Notes under the pieces: generated by a model
The model's input: only the letters and a program-made list of their open reading frames with translations
Database searches by the model: none
What the model was told of the DNA's origin: nothing
Source: Echinometra lucunter
Taxonomy: Eukaryota; Echinodermata; Echinoidea; Camarodonta; Echinometridae
Assembly: GCA_029962745.1 (NCBI GenBank)
Contig: CM057156.1
Location: 30,903,613 to 30,967,612, forward strand
Reading direction: 5' to 3'
DNA length: 64,000 bases
Made by a program: the position numbers and the translations under genes
Shown here: one piece after another, positions 46,511-60,149 of the stretch
Layout of the letters: every line of letters starts with the position of its first letter
How positions within the stretch are numbered: position 1 is the first letter of the stretch

Positions 46511-47159
46511 ACTTTCCTCTTCATCCCCGCAGCTACGCCACTATTGGTCCATGCTCCGGCAGGGTGAAGAATGACTGGAACCTTGAAAGCAAGTGTATTT
46601 CCTCCATACGTCTTGATCACTGTCACGCAATCATTCTCCGACTATTACTTATTCTCGGAGATATTCGACGTCTTATTGCTTTACAGCGAGAAGCAAAGGA
46701 AAGAGATCCTACCTGGAAAAGGCCAAAACTAAGACATTCATCTTGTTCCTCTCTCTCGCTCCCGGATATTAATAAATCTCTCCGAAAGGCGACCCATCAG
46801 AGGTAGAAAGAGAGAGAAGAAATAAAAGCACAACAAATAGAAGCAAACCCAGTAGAGTAAGAACCAGAATTAAAGAGCGAGGAATATCTCCCGCTAAAAG
46901 GTAAGACATATACTCAATCTTTATCATCATGTAATTGGATAAATTTAGGACATACAGGATATAATAAATATATTGACCTCATTACTTTCTATCAGTGACA
47001 AGTATCATATTCTATAACAGACAAACACAACAATAACGGCTGCACAAGCAACAAAGTATCTTGACAGTTTTATATTTTTTTTTACTTGACCCACAAATTT
47101 TGAGGTCACGTTTCATCAGTGTTTAGTATTCTATTTCCCGTAACCTTTTTTTCTTATAA

Positions 47160-47600
47160 TGCAAAGACTCGTTATCCTCTATGAAACATGTGAAAGCCCA
47201 CGCACCGAGTATTCGGTTTCTGCGGTTGATGTACATGTACATGTTTTAAGATCACAGATTTTGATCAATCAACAGATATGCATTTATCCTTTGGGTTTTT
47301 TTTTAAAATGCAAAAGCTATCTTGTATGAACAATGTGGCAGCACTCAGTGAGTACTAGTACTTGGTTTTTAAATTTATGTTCATGTTATAGATCACAGAT
47401 TCTGAAAAATAATCAGCAGATATGCATTTATCATCTGTTGCGCTTACTTTTTAATGATATTAAGGCTGTCCTCTTCATGCTCTATGAAAAATGTGATAGC
47501 ACAAACCGAGTATTCGGTCTCTGAGTGTGATGTTTTAAGATCATAGATTCCGAACAGTCACCAAACATGCAAATCATCTTCTTTACTTTATTTGTAAATA
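47160..47600 (+). repeat. three diverged tandem copies of a ~150-bp unit
   Basis: Each unit has CTATGAA(A)/GTATGAA, (A)ATGTG.(A)AGC, CGAGTATTCGGT.TCTG (47207, degenerate near 47350, 47505), AGATCA(C/T)AGATT and CA.ATATGCA. Copies 1 and 3 are most alike around the CGAGTATTCGGT word. Confidence 0.7.
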
Positions 47601-50600
47601 ATGCACACGTGCATTGATAAGTATCAGTAAAAACCCACTGATCTGTATGAAAAGAATCTTTTCACAGATATCAGTGCTAAAACCGCACGAATTTCGTTAA
47701 AATGATACCGTTTGTCGGAATGAAACTGAAATGGCGCCATCTATAGCGATGTGATCGACAGGTTAGCAATATTTATTTCATACATTTCCTGATAAACTGG
47801 CGTGCAAATATGATTACACAGGTAATACGGTTCACACTGTTAATTGGATTTCTCATGTGTATACCTGTTTCTCACAGGCATAGACTGTTGCCACTCAAAA
47901 GGCGTGCATATTAAAGGCTCGTTCACATATGCCTCGGTAAACTGAACCCTCCCCCTCCCCAACCAAAGAATTAAAAAAAAATAACAACAGACAACAAAAA
48001 GCAAAACATAAACAAACAAACAAACAAACAAACAAAACTTAAAAACAAAAAAACTTGAGGCGGTGTACCGTGATATGATCTAAACCTAGCGGCGGACTAA
48101 CCTGTGGAGTTTATGGAGATGTTCCAATTTTTGGCACTCACTGGCATTAAGGTCTCTCAAATATTTAGTGTGATATGTATGCTCTTAAAAATATATATTT
48201 TTTTAAGTTTGGGAAGAGGGTCGCATGTAAATCCTCCAAGTGACTTTAATTCCCTCTCCGCACCAGTCTGAACCACAAGATTATCGAGTACACATCACAA
48301 TATCTGTACCGTAGTTGTAATTATGTGTTTCATTTTGTACGGCACAGCCAAAGCCTGAAAAAGTTGGGTGCATATAGGCTAATGCATTTTCGAAATATTC
48401 TAGAGTTAAATAAGGATTTGTTTCTGAAGACCAGTCTTCAGTATTTCAGTGACTTACCCCGCCCCCTTTTTTTCTTTTTCGATACCTGGCTGTTTAAAAT
48501 CAGAATGAACAGTCTCTTACAGGGCATACACAACAACAAGGGGTCATGCGCAGTAGTAACCTAGAGTTATACCGCGGTGACTTGTACAGATATCAACAAT
48601 GCTTTAGAAGGATGACTTGTGCGGGGGAGGTGGAGGTGGTTTATAGGGGCGGGGCGTACACTGGTTCCACCGCGTGCTGGCTAAACCACTGTTATTGAGC
48701 CTTTTCTGCATTTGTCATGAGTGATCTCTATTGATTAACAAGGAGATTAATTGCAAATGTTTACAGACAATTTTAAAAAGAATGACAGCAGTAATGAAGA
48801 CAGGTAAAATATTGAATTCTTCCAATTTCCAGTAGATTTCATTCAAAGACTACTCGTTTCCAGTGATCATTGGATAACGCGATCGGAAATTAAGATGGTG
48901 GTAATAACTTGTGCACAAAGAAAGGGATTGGGGTTCAGGAAGAAGGATGGAAGAAAAGGAATGATTACAACGATAATAAATGGCCAAGGACACTTTGAAG
49001 AGGCAGCTAAAAATAACAAAGATCGCCCCGTGCAGACACTCTAGAAAATGTTGCTTCTCAACATGTTGAGTGGAGGCGACTGTTACTGCGGCAGCTAATG
49101 TAGCAGAAACCGAGCGCTGTCAAGCTAGTGAGAGCTAAAGAGCTGCCAGGCAAGCTGTAGCATCTTGCTCTTATAATTTTGACAAACGTTATGAATGTAA
49201 TGTCTTTGGTTTCCCTAGTGCCAGCATAATTGGACTGTCGAGTCTTTCGAGAAAATAAAGGACTGTTCTTTGTCATCACCGTAATGATGGGTTGTCAATG
49301 AAATGGGAGGGTTTGGGGGAAACAAGGATGCTCACCTGAAAATGAATATTAAGATGAATGAATTGATAGAATGTTATTAACTTTTGAGAAATGAGAAAAG
49401 AAGCGCTAAAAGATATGAAGAAGGAATAAATGCATCGAGAATTTAGGATTAATCAAAGACTGGAAGATGCCAGTAAATAGAAAAAATACCACACGTGACG
49501 AAAATGGCTGCGGGGATGACAGGAAACGAGGAAAGGAGATGGATGAGGGATGAGGCGAGAATACTTGTAGGTCTATACTCAGGCTATCCCCTGCCAAGTT
49601 CTCCTTTACGAACTCCTTGACATTTATCTTCAGCATGTTAAGTGGAGTCTTGTAAGAGCATCCTACACTATATGTATGTTGTATGCCAACATTCTGGAAC
49701 ATATCGTACAAATCACACTTTTTGAAATTATACATTCCACACGTCCCTTTCATGATGAATGCTATATTTGCTGCCGTCCACTTTACTTAATCAGTTTCTT
49801 TTCTTTTCCGTTCAACTTGGTCTTATACTCGTAGAATATAAACTTTTGCAAGATTCTATGCATTTTCTTGAACAGAGAAATGTTAAACTTGTTTATATCA
49901 GAGTCTGTATAATACCTAATTTCATGAATGTGAAACCAAACTTCAAAAATGCAACTTGTGTTAGAATATACAAAATGGTAGGAAACGGTGTCACAGAATA
50001 GGGAATATCTCATTCGTCATGGCATAAGTCAATGACACCATTTTCCAACTTTTAACTTAGTTGTAAAGGAGAACAATATCGCTGTATTAACTTGTTTTTA
50101 AAGCAATATCAAGTTTCATAAAGCCTGCCTTTGAAAGGATATCTCGCAGTTTTTTGTATATTATGATGGGCTGAATTTCTGTTGTTCACACAATGATTAA
50201 TCATCCTGTCTCACGTGACGTCACATCCTGTATTGCATTTCTGTTTTCTCTGTCTTCCTTTAATCCATGCTAAGTAAAGAGAGAGAGAAACATACCTTAA
50301 TATGTTACCTCCAACTTCCTCTATAATGATCGAAAGGATCACATTACCTCTTCTTATTAAACTCTTCCTATTCTACATCTGTGTCATTTGCAAGATTAAG
50401 TCAAGATTAGTGCTGCAAATACAGGGGCATTCATTTTGATGTAGTAAGAATCAACCGCAAGGTTACATCTCTTGCTTCGTTTATTACGCTTTTAAATTAG
50501 TTAGATTACTGAATAGTTCCTGACGTCTGCAAGGACATGTAGGAGAAAAGCCAAATGTTATCACTGTAACTGTCAGGGTTCTTATACACGCATAACTGAT

Positions 50601-50700
50601 TAGAAAATGCACTGGGCATGTTCGGTTTTCTCTCTATAACTCGGCTGCGGAATGAAGGAGGGGGGGGGGGGGGGGCGACTTGAGGAAAAGGGTTATGGGG
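47601..50700. other. gene-free sequence
   Basis: A/C-rich tract with (AAAC)n near 48010-48040, a G-rich patch near 48620-48660 and a G-run near 50659-50674. No coding features supported. Confidence 0.45.
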
Positions 50701-50740
50701 TTTTGGATTAATCTGCGTTGTTTGTGTCTTTTGGAGCCTA

Positions 50741-50845
50741 GTTATTATTATTACTATTATCATTATTATTATTATTATTATTAAAGTTATTACTATTTTT
50801 ATCATGATTTATTATTATTGTTAGTATTATTGTTATCATTATGTA
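50741..50845 (+). repeat. (ATT)n microsatellite
   Basis: ATT/ACT/ATC triplets. Confidence 0.9.
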
Positions 50846-50849
50846 TTCG

Positions 50850-53410
50850 GCATTTCTACGAAACAGTTTTAACATGGAAACAAAATGATTCTACGAAAAT
50901 GAAAAGAACATCGAGCATAGATGCATGTTTCTTTATAGTAGTCATCTGAGTGCAACAGTTGGCTGCCAAGGAAAAGGAAGCAATTCTTAAAGAAAAAATC
51001 TTTGCGACCGTAATTTTCCCTCTTCTGGACCAACTGATGCACTGGGAAGTAATATAGCAAAAAGGTAAAAATTAAAAAAAAAAGGAAAGAAAGATGTAAT
51101 AATAAAAGCAAAGTTACTCCCCCCCAAAAATAATTAGATAATGATAATAATAATAAAAAAATTGAAATAAAAAAGAATGAAAAATAAAACCCTTAAAAAG
51201 AAATGAAAAGAACTATAAAAAAACACCCCAAAACAACAAACATATATAAACCAAACATACAAAACAAAAACCAAAACAAATATTGTAATCTTGAGCATGT
51301 TAATGTTTCTAAAATTTGAGACTTTTAAAAATTGCAAAATAAATAGAATTAAAGATTAAAAATGGTCCTGAATATAAACACTGAAAATGAGGAATTAGTT
51401 CTAGTTCAAAATGGTTGCTGTTTAAAGCGGTTATCTGAAATCATTTAGTATAAACCTGAGAAAGAAGCAGATGAATAGTAGCATGCTGACAAGAATTTCT
51501 ATAATAAGTTGACTCATATTAAGAAATTAAGGAAAGGAAATAAATAAATACATAATCATGTGTAGGCTTATTGGACTTCAGGCAAGTGAGAGTTTGTAAA
51601 TGATTAATAAAAATAGTCTTTAATGCGTAGGGTATATAGTTAAAACACCTATATGTGTGACTAAAGAATGTTATTTCAAAGAAAACATTAAAGATTATAT
51701 GAAAAATACACCAAAGAGATGAAGTGAGCAAAATAGGTGTAAGCGAAACAAGATATCATGTGAACTTAATTTTACAAACGCCCTCAGATTCGAAAGGGTG
51801 TGAGATGTGATAGCGGGTTCTTAACAGCCCTATTGAATTGTATCAGACGCATATACCGCAGGGACATTCAGCAGAGGACATTGGGCAGGCAATACTTAAT
51901 ATTCCTAGTCTCGCCGGAAAATTATAAAGATAATACATTATTTCTGTCTTACATTTTTTTGCAGTTGAAGAAATGAAACGCCTCTTGGCAAATTTCAAAG
52001 TCTGATAACTGTTTTCCCCAGTCGAGGAATCAGGAAGGTCTTAGGATCTTGTTTAGCCTCTAAACCTAGTCATAAGTGGTCTGGCGAAGCCACTTGAAGT
52101 ATGCAACACAAAGCTGTCATGGTCGAGCTCTAAAATGGCGTCTTTCTTTAAAGGAAAGGGAGGGTTGAAGAGAAAATTATTTCCCGGGAAAGGGAATTTG
52201 TTCCTTCCTCTTTCTGTAATATTAAGATAATCCTCTGAAATTTTCTAAATTTGTTTTTGATCATACTCAAACCTCATTCCAGAGGGATGAAAGACTTCTC
52301 TTGTTAGGGAGAGCGGAAACAAAATGTTTGAAATCTATCATGACGATGAAAAACATAGGTAAGATTCAAGGTGCCTGTGAGATCTATCTGAAAATCTGAT
52401 TTAATAAAAAGCACGGTGGATTACTTAACATTGTCATGAGTGTGATGCAGTCTGCAAGCATCCCTCTTTGAATATCCTGAAAAAAAAAAAGATCCGTGGC
52501 ATTCTATGGAGTGGATTTTTGTTGCAGATTCCGAGGACGAAATTCTGATAACGTGACCAGAACTCATATTTATCTTGAACTCGTATTTTGTAATAATCAT
52601 ACCCACAATTTATCACCTGAGCATTTTCACCAAATAATCTGCTTGCATTTGTGCTTTCACGGCCAAGGTACTGAGAGGATTCTGGCATATTAAGAGGAGG
52701 AGTTAGAGTTAGAGTTAAATCGAGTGCGTAAGAGGAAATACTTCTGTTTTTTTTTATTAAAAAAAAACCTTTAAAAGTAAATTCTGCTTAATTAAAAAAA
52801 AAAGGAAAAATAATCAATCGCCATAAGATTTTTTTTACAGTGTTCGATCGATATATCAGAGGCCGTCCAAAACATTTTTCTTAATCTCTCCTTTCTTTCC
52901 CTTTCTTCTTTCTTCGATGGGGGTGGGCGGGGGACGGTGAGATCACCCCTCTCCGTTAATTCCCCCTTCAGCTAAATGAAGGACTCTTATTATAGGACTG
53001 ATGAAAACTTATTATCTAAAGAACTGACCATCAAACGGAAGAGAAAGAAAAGGAGACAAAAACGGAATGAGTGATTGCAAGATCGGAGAAAAAGAAATAA
53101 GTAATTGCAAAATTGGATCCCATGTGCCAACGACTTATCCTATTATTCTTATAACCATGCTTGTGTGTGACCTCGCGAATCATATTTCAATAGAGGCCTG
53201 ATAAAAGTCCTGGACTGCAAATCCCTTAACTAGAAAGAGGAATATGCCACATCGGCAACTTCAAAGGCCAGCGATGATCGAAACTATTATGGAGGGATAT
53301 CTTATTACTCTTACAAACAAACATTAATGAACGTCTGCTGTCCACAAGGGGGATAAAGCATTATCCAAGCACTCCAGTACGACGGTATGAAATTCATAAT
53401 TCTACTCAGT
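50850..53410. other. gene-free AT-rich sequence
   Basis: A-rich tract at 51070-51280 and otherwise unrecognised DNA; no conserved reading frames. Confidence 0.45.
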
Positions 53411-53419
53411 TGGACGCTG

Positions 53420-53730
53420 AGCTTAGAGAGAAAGGAAGGAGAGAGTTAGAGAGAGTGAAGAAGATGAATATGAGGAAAGGGGCAGGAGGAGGAAGGGGAG
53501 GAGGAGGAGTAGGAGGAGGAGAGAGGGAGAGAAGAAAGGGGGCGGGAGCGGGGACCGGTGGACGGCATGGTGAGTTGCATCACGCACAATCAGTACATCA
53601 CATGATCAATATGGAAGGTGGAAAAGAGAGTTGGACAGGATTGGGGTAAGAGAGACACAGATGGGCACAGATGAGCAAAGAAAGGCAGACAGAGATCGAT
53701 CAAGGGGGAAAAAGATGGGGGGGGGGCGTA
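53420..53730 (+). repeat. purine-rich (GA/GGA)n tract
   Basis: Long stretches of A and G only, including (GGA)n at 53490-53530. The Arg/Gly/Glu-rich translation is compositional. Confidence 0.8.
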
Positions 53731-53811
53731 TTAAAGGAATCTCAAGTAGGAGGATCAAGACTGAGGATATAATGATAATAAACACACTAGCAGATGTTCG
53801 AAATGCAAAAG

Positions 53812-53904
53812 TGTATTATTATTATCATTATTATTATTGCTATCATTATCATTATTATTATTATTATCATTATCACTATTTTGGTGTTATTATTATTATT
53901 ATTA

Positions 53905-53938
<34 letters not shown>

Positions 53939-54010
53939 CATTATTATTATTATCATTATTATTATTATTGTTGTTGTTATTATTATTATTACTATTATTA
54001 TTATCATCAA
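53812..54010 (+). repeat. (ATT)n/(ATC)n microsatellite, ~200 bp
   Basis: Nearly pure ATT with ATC interruptions. It stays open in several frames on both strands and is not a gene. Confidence 0.95.
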
Positions 54011-54019
54011 CGTTTAATG

Positions 54020-57000
54020 TTGCTGATATTAACATCACTGTATTATTGGCGTCATATGCCAGGGAGGAGAAAGCAAACTTAATCACTGTGAACCACGATT
54101 TCTACCTCCCGGTATAACCCATTTTGGATCTGTGTCTCTTTATAATTTTCCAAGGAACTAACTAAAATGCTGCAGTTCTCCATAATCAATCAAAGAAGAA
54201 GAAGAAGAAAAAAGTTGGAACACTGTAGATTGGAGATGGCCCACTCAAATTATTTCAAAACGGAAATGAAACGGATGAAAACGAATACTTAAATCGAACA
54301 CACAAAAACAAACGAACAAAAACATCGGCAGTTGATTGTTAAATTCATCATTGAAGTTTGGTAAAAAATAATAAAGGTGGGGGGGGGGGGGGGTCGCACC
54401 AAACATGCACTTTAATGCATGAATAAAATCTAAATTGATAAAAAAACACAAAACGTTTTCTTACTGTTTGATATTTGTTAAAACAGGACATTTAAACATT
54501 GTTCCGTCTTAAAACCACGCAACTCGCTATAAAAGATATATGTTTCTACAAAATATTGGATTTTCAACAGTTGTTTTACTGTCCCATCACTCCGTCGACA
54601 TGATCCCCGAGGGAGTAAGCTAAGCAAGCTATTTTGGGATGACAACGATAATTTAATTACAAAACACCTGCTTTGGAGTTTCCTTACAGTATGTGATCGC
54701 TGTTTATAGATAAGGGTTTATGATACTGATGTAAATACAAGACGTTAGGATATTCAAGTCGTTGAACTGAGATTCATTTCTGGTATTTACTTAGTTGGTT
54801 TTTTTCCCACTCTAAAAGGGAAGATGATTTCACAACTCCATCCTGTTGCGATAGGAGATGCCGAGAGGCGTATCTCTGCTGCTATCCTGGCTATCGAAGC
54901 TTGTTATTGTTATTTCAACCTGATATGTATCATACACAATGGGACAAGTAGATGAATGATGCCACATGCAAACAGTGTATTAAAGTCAAGAGAGTCTTGA
55001 TCTAATGGTAGGTGGTTAGGTGGTTCGAATCCCCGCAGCGGCCCGAACGTTCTCTAGCAAGGCGGCGTTCTATATTTTTTTCCTGCTACCTAGTATACAT
55101 GGTATAAGGCGGTTTGGAAAAAGAAACTTCTTGGAGGGGGGGGGGGGGGCTCTAAGTTAAAGAAAACCAACTCCTAAATTCAAGTAGTTTTGAAATCATG
55201 CTAAGACCGGGGGAGGGGGAGGGGAGGGGGAGGGGATATATATCCCCCAATTTTTAGAGGAGGGTGGATAACGTGTACGAATATACCCCCACTATTAAAA
55301 AAATATATATTTCAAGCAAACAGTTGTTGATTCTTTTTTTAAAATCCACGCTTATAGTCAGAAAGTAGTAAAAATTTATATTTGAAATGCTATTAAAACC
55401 AGAATAGAATGGGAGAGTATGCGCGTATATGGTGCGCGTACATGTGCGTGTGTTTGTGCGGGTGTGTGTACTTGTGTGTGAGTTTAAATGGATGACTTCA
55501 TTCATTACTGTATCTTTTTTTGATTCCTTTTTGTATTAAAAGTCATTGTATCAACTATATACTAACAGCTTTAAAGAATTATTGATTAACATATTTGATG
55601 GAAAGTTTTATTTGCGTATACTTTTTGTAGGCCGGCAAAGTAATTTAGTTATTATGCATTCAAGTAGAATGTTAGATATATGATTTAAAAAAAAAATATG
55701 AAAGGAGTTTGTGACATTCAGTGGTTCGCTGCCGTTCAGATGAGGCTGTTATACTGTTATACCATGTGTGCTAATCCCCCCAGAGAGTAACGAAATGTTC
55801 TCTAACGTCAATCAAAAGAATTATGAAGACCATATGATGCATGTATTAAAGGGTAGAACTTAAAAGACACGATAACGAAAATTTTGAATCAATATTTACT
55901 TTGCTTACAAAAAAGCTTTAAAGCAAAAAACTATTGGGATTGGGAAGTAGGAGAATTTTTTTTTTTCATAAATGCGAACGAAAATGATTTTGTATAACTG
56001 TACAAAGGTACCTTAAAATGACTGAAGGATATATTCATTTAGTTACGTATATCTTCATCATAGATTCGTATTTGCGAAATATGTTTAACCCTGTACTTTA
56101 TTAATTCATCAAGCCAAGCATCCTGGTTGCCGTAGCAACTGATCTTTCAAAAATAAACTATGTTAAAAACATATATTTGGATCTGCGTTGACTAGTTGTG
56201 TATTTAGCCTGTTGTAATATGTTCCGGTCTTTTGTGTTTGTGTTTAGAAATAGAAATGATATAGAAATAAAAATACATTTTATCCTCAAATGCCTATTTC
56301 AATATAGTCGTTGCCATGGCGACCACCATGTAGTTTTAGAAGAATGACTATGAATGACCAAGACTTTGCTAGATATCAAATCTAACTAGAAAAGACATAC
56401 TCAAATTGATTTTTGGTTGTTTTTATATTGTCTGTAATATATTGATATATATATATAGCTTTTTTCAAAATCAAAACGTTTTCACAGCGACGGAAATTTT
56501 CGAACGTTCCCAAGACCTTGGATAACCTTGAATTTTGTGAAACGGTTGCTCAAAATCGGTTGAATGCTGTTCATTTGGATACATCTGCCATTTTCACAAA
56601 TTAATTCGCTATACTATATACGGCAAAATGAGTTATATATATCTGGCAACAAGCAGATTCGTGTTCAGCACCCCCAAACATGTCAAAAGAGAGGAAATGG
56701 CAACAAAAAAAATCACATTCTAAAGAAAGTTTTTAGTATACCTACAACTCGCAGTATACTTATGCACACGATTAACCAAGAAATGAGACTGTGGAGGTGC
56801 TTCGTGCTTGCCACCAATTTTCTGTGAATGAAGCAATGCGTAGAACAAAGCAATGCTTCAATGCTATCTCAGCCCTTCTGCGTCACACTCTGTCTTCATG
56901 TCTACTTCATGCAACGCCAACATGTGTCTTGAACATTGTAAATCCATTGGACCCAGCTTACAGCCTTTTTGCAATTTTTCGCTCGTCGAATTGATAAAGG

Positions 57001-58082
57001 TCACTCACTTCTGATTTCACTTATCTTGTCTACGGAAAGGTCATCTAAGGGGTGGTTTGGTAGTTGGGCAAGTTGGCGAGGACACCGTTATTACATCTAT
57101 CCCCCAAAACATTGATGAAGATTGAAGATCGACTCTTATCTTGATGGAAACAGTGAAACGAGATTTCATAACAGCACCCACAGGAAACAGGAGAGATGAA
57201 ATATAGAATGACGAGTTATAAACTCAGAGAGAGAGAGAGAGAGAGAGATTGACTGAAAAGAGGCAATCATTTTTATATCCACTGATTCCAGTAAACAAAC
57301 ATTGCCTGTTCACTGCTTGACATAAAGACTTCGTTTTCTTGGACCGACAAACTTGATTATTTGACGGAAGGATGAAACAATGTTTATCACGTTTTCTCTG
57401 AGACCGATCGAAAATCAGTCTTTCTGGGGGCATGGCTTCACGAAACTCATATGCATGAGTGCCCGGACGTGTTAATAATCTACATCCGTTTGCAAGTAGA
57501 TGTCGCCTAACTTGTACTTATCGCGATTTTTTTTAGTAAGGTCCTGCATGATGTAGTAAGAGATAGTTATTTCGAGAAGTCAACCGCTTATTCTTCTTCT
57601 TCTTCTTCTTTCTTTTTTAGTTTTATTTTTTACTGCCAATGCACTTCCTGTTTACCATCATAAGAAAAATATTTGGCAGCCCTTGTGTAAACCAACATTA
57701 ATGTCCTTTCGTCCGAATTAACTTTTTTCCACCAGAAAGGCTTCTCGCATAAGCCCAGGTCATTCTGAGATAAGTTCCAAAAACGTACACTGGTCTAGGA
57801 TAAGAAAGCTTCCGTTGTGAATTGTGTGGTGCAGTAATTAGTATCATTGATTAAGAATGATAGTAAACTTTTCAATATTATTACTTGTAGACATATGAGT
57901 TCATATGAGTCGTCAATGTGGTTGCGTCACGACCTGCGCTAATCGTGATCGCTATTCATTATGCTAGTTTAAAGTATTGTTTTCAATGTTCATTTTGCAT
58001 TTAATTTCGGTAAATGATTTTACTCATTCAGCATTGTTCAGGAGGTGCAAAAGACCGTGTCAGCCATTGGTGCAATTTTGAC
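54020..58082. other. gene-free sequence with minor repeats
   Basis: Includes G-runs at 54379-54392 and 55136-55149, (GGGGGA)n near 55210-55235, a degraded tRNA-like SINE head (54990-55075), (GA)14 at 57221-57248 and (TTC)n at 57591-57610. Confidence 0.45.
54990..55075 (+). mobile_element. degraded tRNA-derived SINE head
   Basis: TGATCTAATGG (54998-55008) resembles an A box and GGTTCGAATCCC (55022-55033) is a perfect B-box core, but only about 13 nt separate them instead of 30-40. TCTCTAGCAAGGCG follows, a SINE-like body word. It is deleted and not a functional tRNA. Confidence 0.5.
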
Positions 58083-58118
58083 TACAGCAAAATGATGTAT
58101 TGTGTGAGCCTGGCCTTA

Positions 58119-58782
58119 TGCAGCGTTCACACCTTTGGGTATTTGACTTGCGTATCGCTGCGTATTGACCAAACGCAGACATTATGCCTCTGTCACAGGG
58201 AGTCACTTACGTTGAGTTACGTCCGTCGCCTCCGCCCATTTTGCATTCATTTTTATACAGCATAATTTTACGCAATTAGACGCAACGCCGGACACCAAGC
58301 ACTATGTGACTGGGCCATAAGCAGTCATACCCAATAAAGCGCAATGAAACGTCCTCTCATCGTATTCAAAGCGCAGACTAGCGCATAGACCTGCGCTAGT
58401 TGCTCGCTAGTTTAATTTTTTTTTAATTATCGCAAGCAAGCGCAAGGTCAAATTGTCTCTTTTTTGGAGCGCTCGTCATTGCCTGTAGCTGCGTTTCTTG
58501 CACGATTTACCTCGCTTTAGCTCGTTGTTGTTCGCATGATTGCGCGTAATGTTGCGCTGTTGCTAGCACACCACTCGCAGCAGCAAGAACCGCTGCGTTA
58601 TTGCTCGATATAATGTGCGAGTTTAGCTCGTGCGTCATTTGCTTTTTATAAGCAGCATAATACGAGCTAGATACGTAGTAGTGTGACTGCTCGCGTCAGA
58701 TTTGCTGCGTATTGCTGGGTACGGTTGCGAATTGATAGCGCAGCAATACGCAAGCCAAATACGCAAAGGTGTGAACGTAGCA
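58119..58782. mobile_element. PIF/Harbinger-type MITE (664 bp) with TTA target duplication
   Basis: The left end TGCAGCGTTCACACCTTTGG and the right end, inward, TGCTACGTTCACACCTTTGC agree at 17 of 20. The similarity continues through (G/C)GTATTTG(A/G)CTTGCGTAT(C/T)GCTGCG. TTA lies at 58116-58118 and 58783-58785. The interior is rich in GCGCAG/CTCGC words and codes for nothing. Confidence 0.85.
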
Positions 58783-58789
58783 TTAGAGA

Positions 58790-59808
58790 ACGCCAACGAC
58801 CTACTTTCAAACAGATGACTCTACGGTATAGAAATTTATAGAAAAAGTGGTGACACACGGTTCTTTCTTAGGCAATGGGTAGCTTTCATTTTCATATCAT
58901 GCCTTTTAACAACAAGAGAATGAATGTCTGATCCACTTTTGGATTTCCCTATTTTTTTGTGATTGATGGTTAGAATGATTAAAGCACCCAGAGCGCCATA
59001 GATGATTGAATATGTCCTTCAGTACACACACGAACATAATCATGTTAAATAAATAGACGACTGAAGCTAAAATAAGCTCACCCTAATCCAACTGGAAAAC
59101 CAAACTAAGCTCGCGTTGGCAAATCTTGGGCACAGAATCTTAAATTAGATGTAAGGACTCACAATACTCGTCTGATCGAATGGAGAGGAGAGATGAATAA
59201 AATGTGTAGAGATTGATGAATGAATGAATGATAAAAAACTTGAATCTGTACAAAAATGATGAGTCTAACTAAATGAGACTCGGATATAAATCTGGACAGG
59301 TATGTGTGAGTGTGTTTTGTGGGTGTGTGTTTGTGCGTGTGTGTGAGAGAGAGACAGAGTTGAATGATTTCAAAGAAAGGAAGGGTAGATGGATGAGCAA
59401 AGAATGTGTAGGTGTGTGGGTGTGGATGTGTGTGTGTGTCTATACGTGAGTTTAAAAAAGTAATAACTAAGTAGAGAAAGTGAGATGAAGAAGTCGAGAT
59501 TCAGATGCAGATTTAGATTTCAAACACATGTTTTTCCTTCTCATAATCAAATATACGAAATTTACCTCATCAAGGAAACGTGATAGAAGGAGACGAGACC
59601 CCCTTGAGGTTTGTGTTTGGGGTCCTTTATATACGTGTAGTTCTAATCTTCTGGGAGGAGGTATTTGCAGTTTACTTTATGTAATCATTATTAAAGAATT
59701 TTTAGAATATCACTGATTATCCATGGTTGATTATCATAACTGGCACACATAGAACCATAATAATTATTAAACATAAAAGAACAACACATTAGATCATTTT
59801 CTATATCT
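58790..59808. other. gene-free sequence
   Basis: (TG)n-rich patches at 59305-59350 and 59410-59440. No gene. Confidence 0.5.
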
Positions 59809-59810
59809 TA

Positions 59811-60099
59811 CACTCTAAGGAAAAAGGTGCAGTTTTGCACCCCAAATGCTTATAGCAGCACCTTTTGGGGTGCAATCTTGCACCCTGCATGACAAAGGTG
59901 CAGAGATGCAACCTTTTGATAATTTGCACCCGGAAATGCCATCTGCACCCTTAAAGGTGCAATTATGCACCTTAAACGGTGCATAATTTTTTTTTCATCC
60001 AAAAGGGTGTAAATTTGCATTGCAGTGCATAATGCTTCTTTAGGTGCAAAGTTGCCTACCATTTAAGGAGTGCAAACTGAACCCCTTTTTCATAGTGTG
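59811..60099. mobile_element. CACTCTAAG-ended MITE made of iterated GGTGCAAA words
   Basis: The ends CACTCTAAGGAAAAAGG and, inward, CACACTATGAAAAAGG lie between TA dinucleotides (59809-59810 and 60100-60101). The interior repeats AAGGTGCA / TTTGCACC in both orientations at least ten times, so it can fold extensively. Superfamily unassigned. Confidence 0.7.
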
Positions 60100-60149
60100 T
60101 ATGATACTAACAAATACATTGATAAAATTTTTAACAGTCCCTATTGAAA

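Noticed and set aside
46135..46545. Possible hAT element from CAGTGGCGTAGCACGG to GCTACGCCACT
   Set aside because: The flanking octamers do not match, and the left part belongs to a tandem duplication.
53787..54117. Ile-, Tyr-, Leu- and Asn-rich open frames on both strands
   Set aside because: All derive from the ATT/ATC microsatellite.
55022..55033. tRNA gene suggested by a perfect B box
   Set aside because: The A-B spacing is far too short and no cloverleaf is evident; treated as a SINE remnant.
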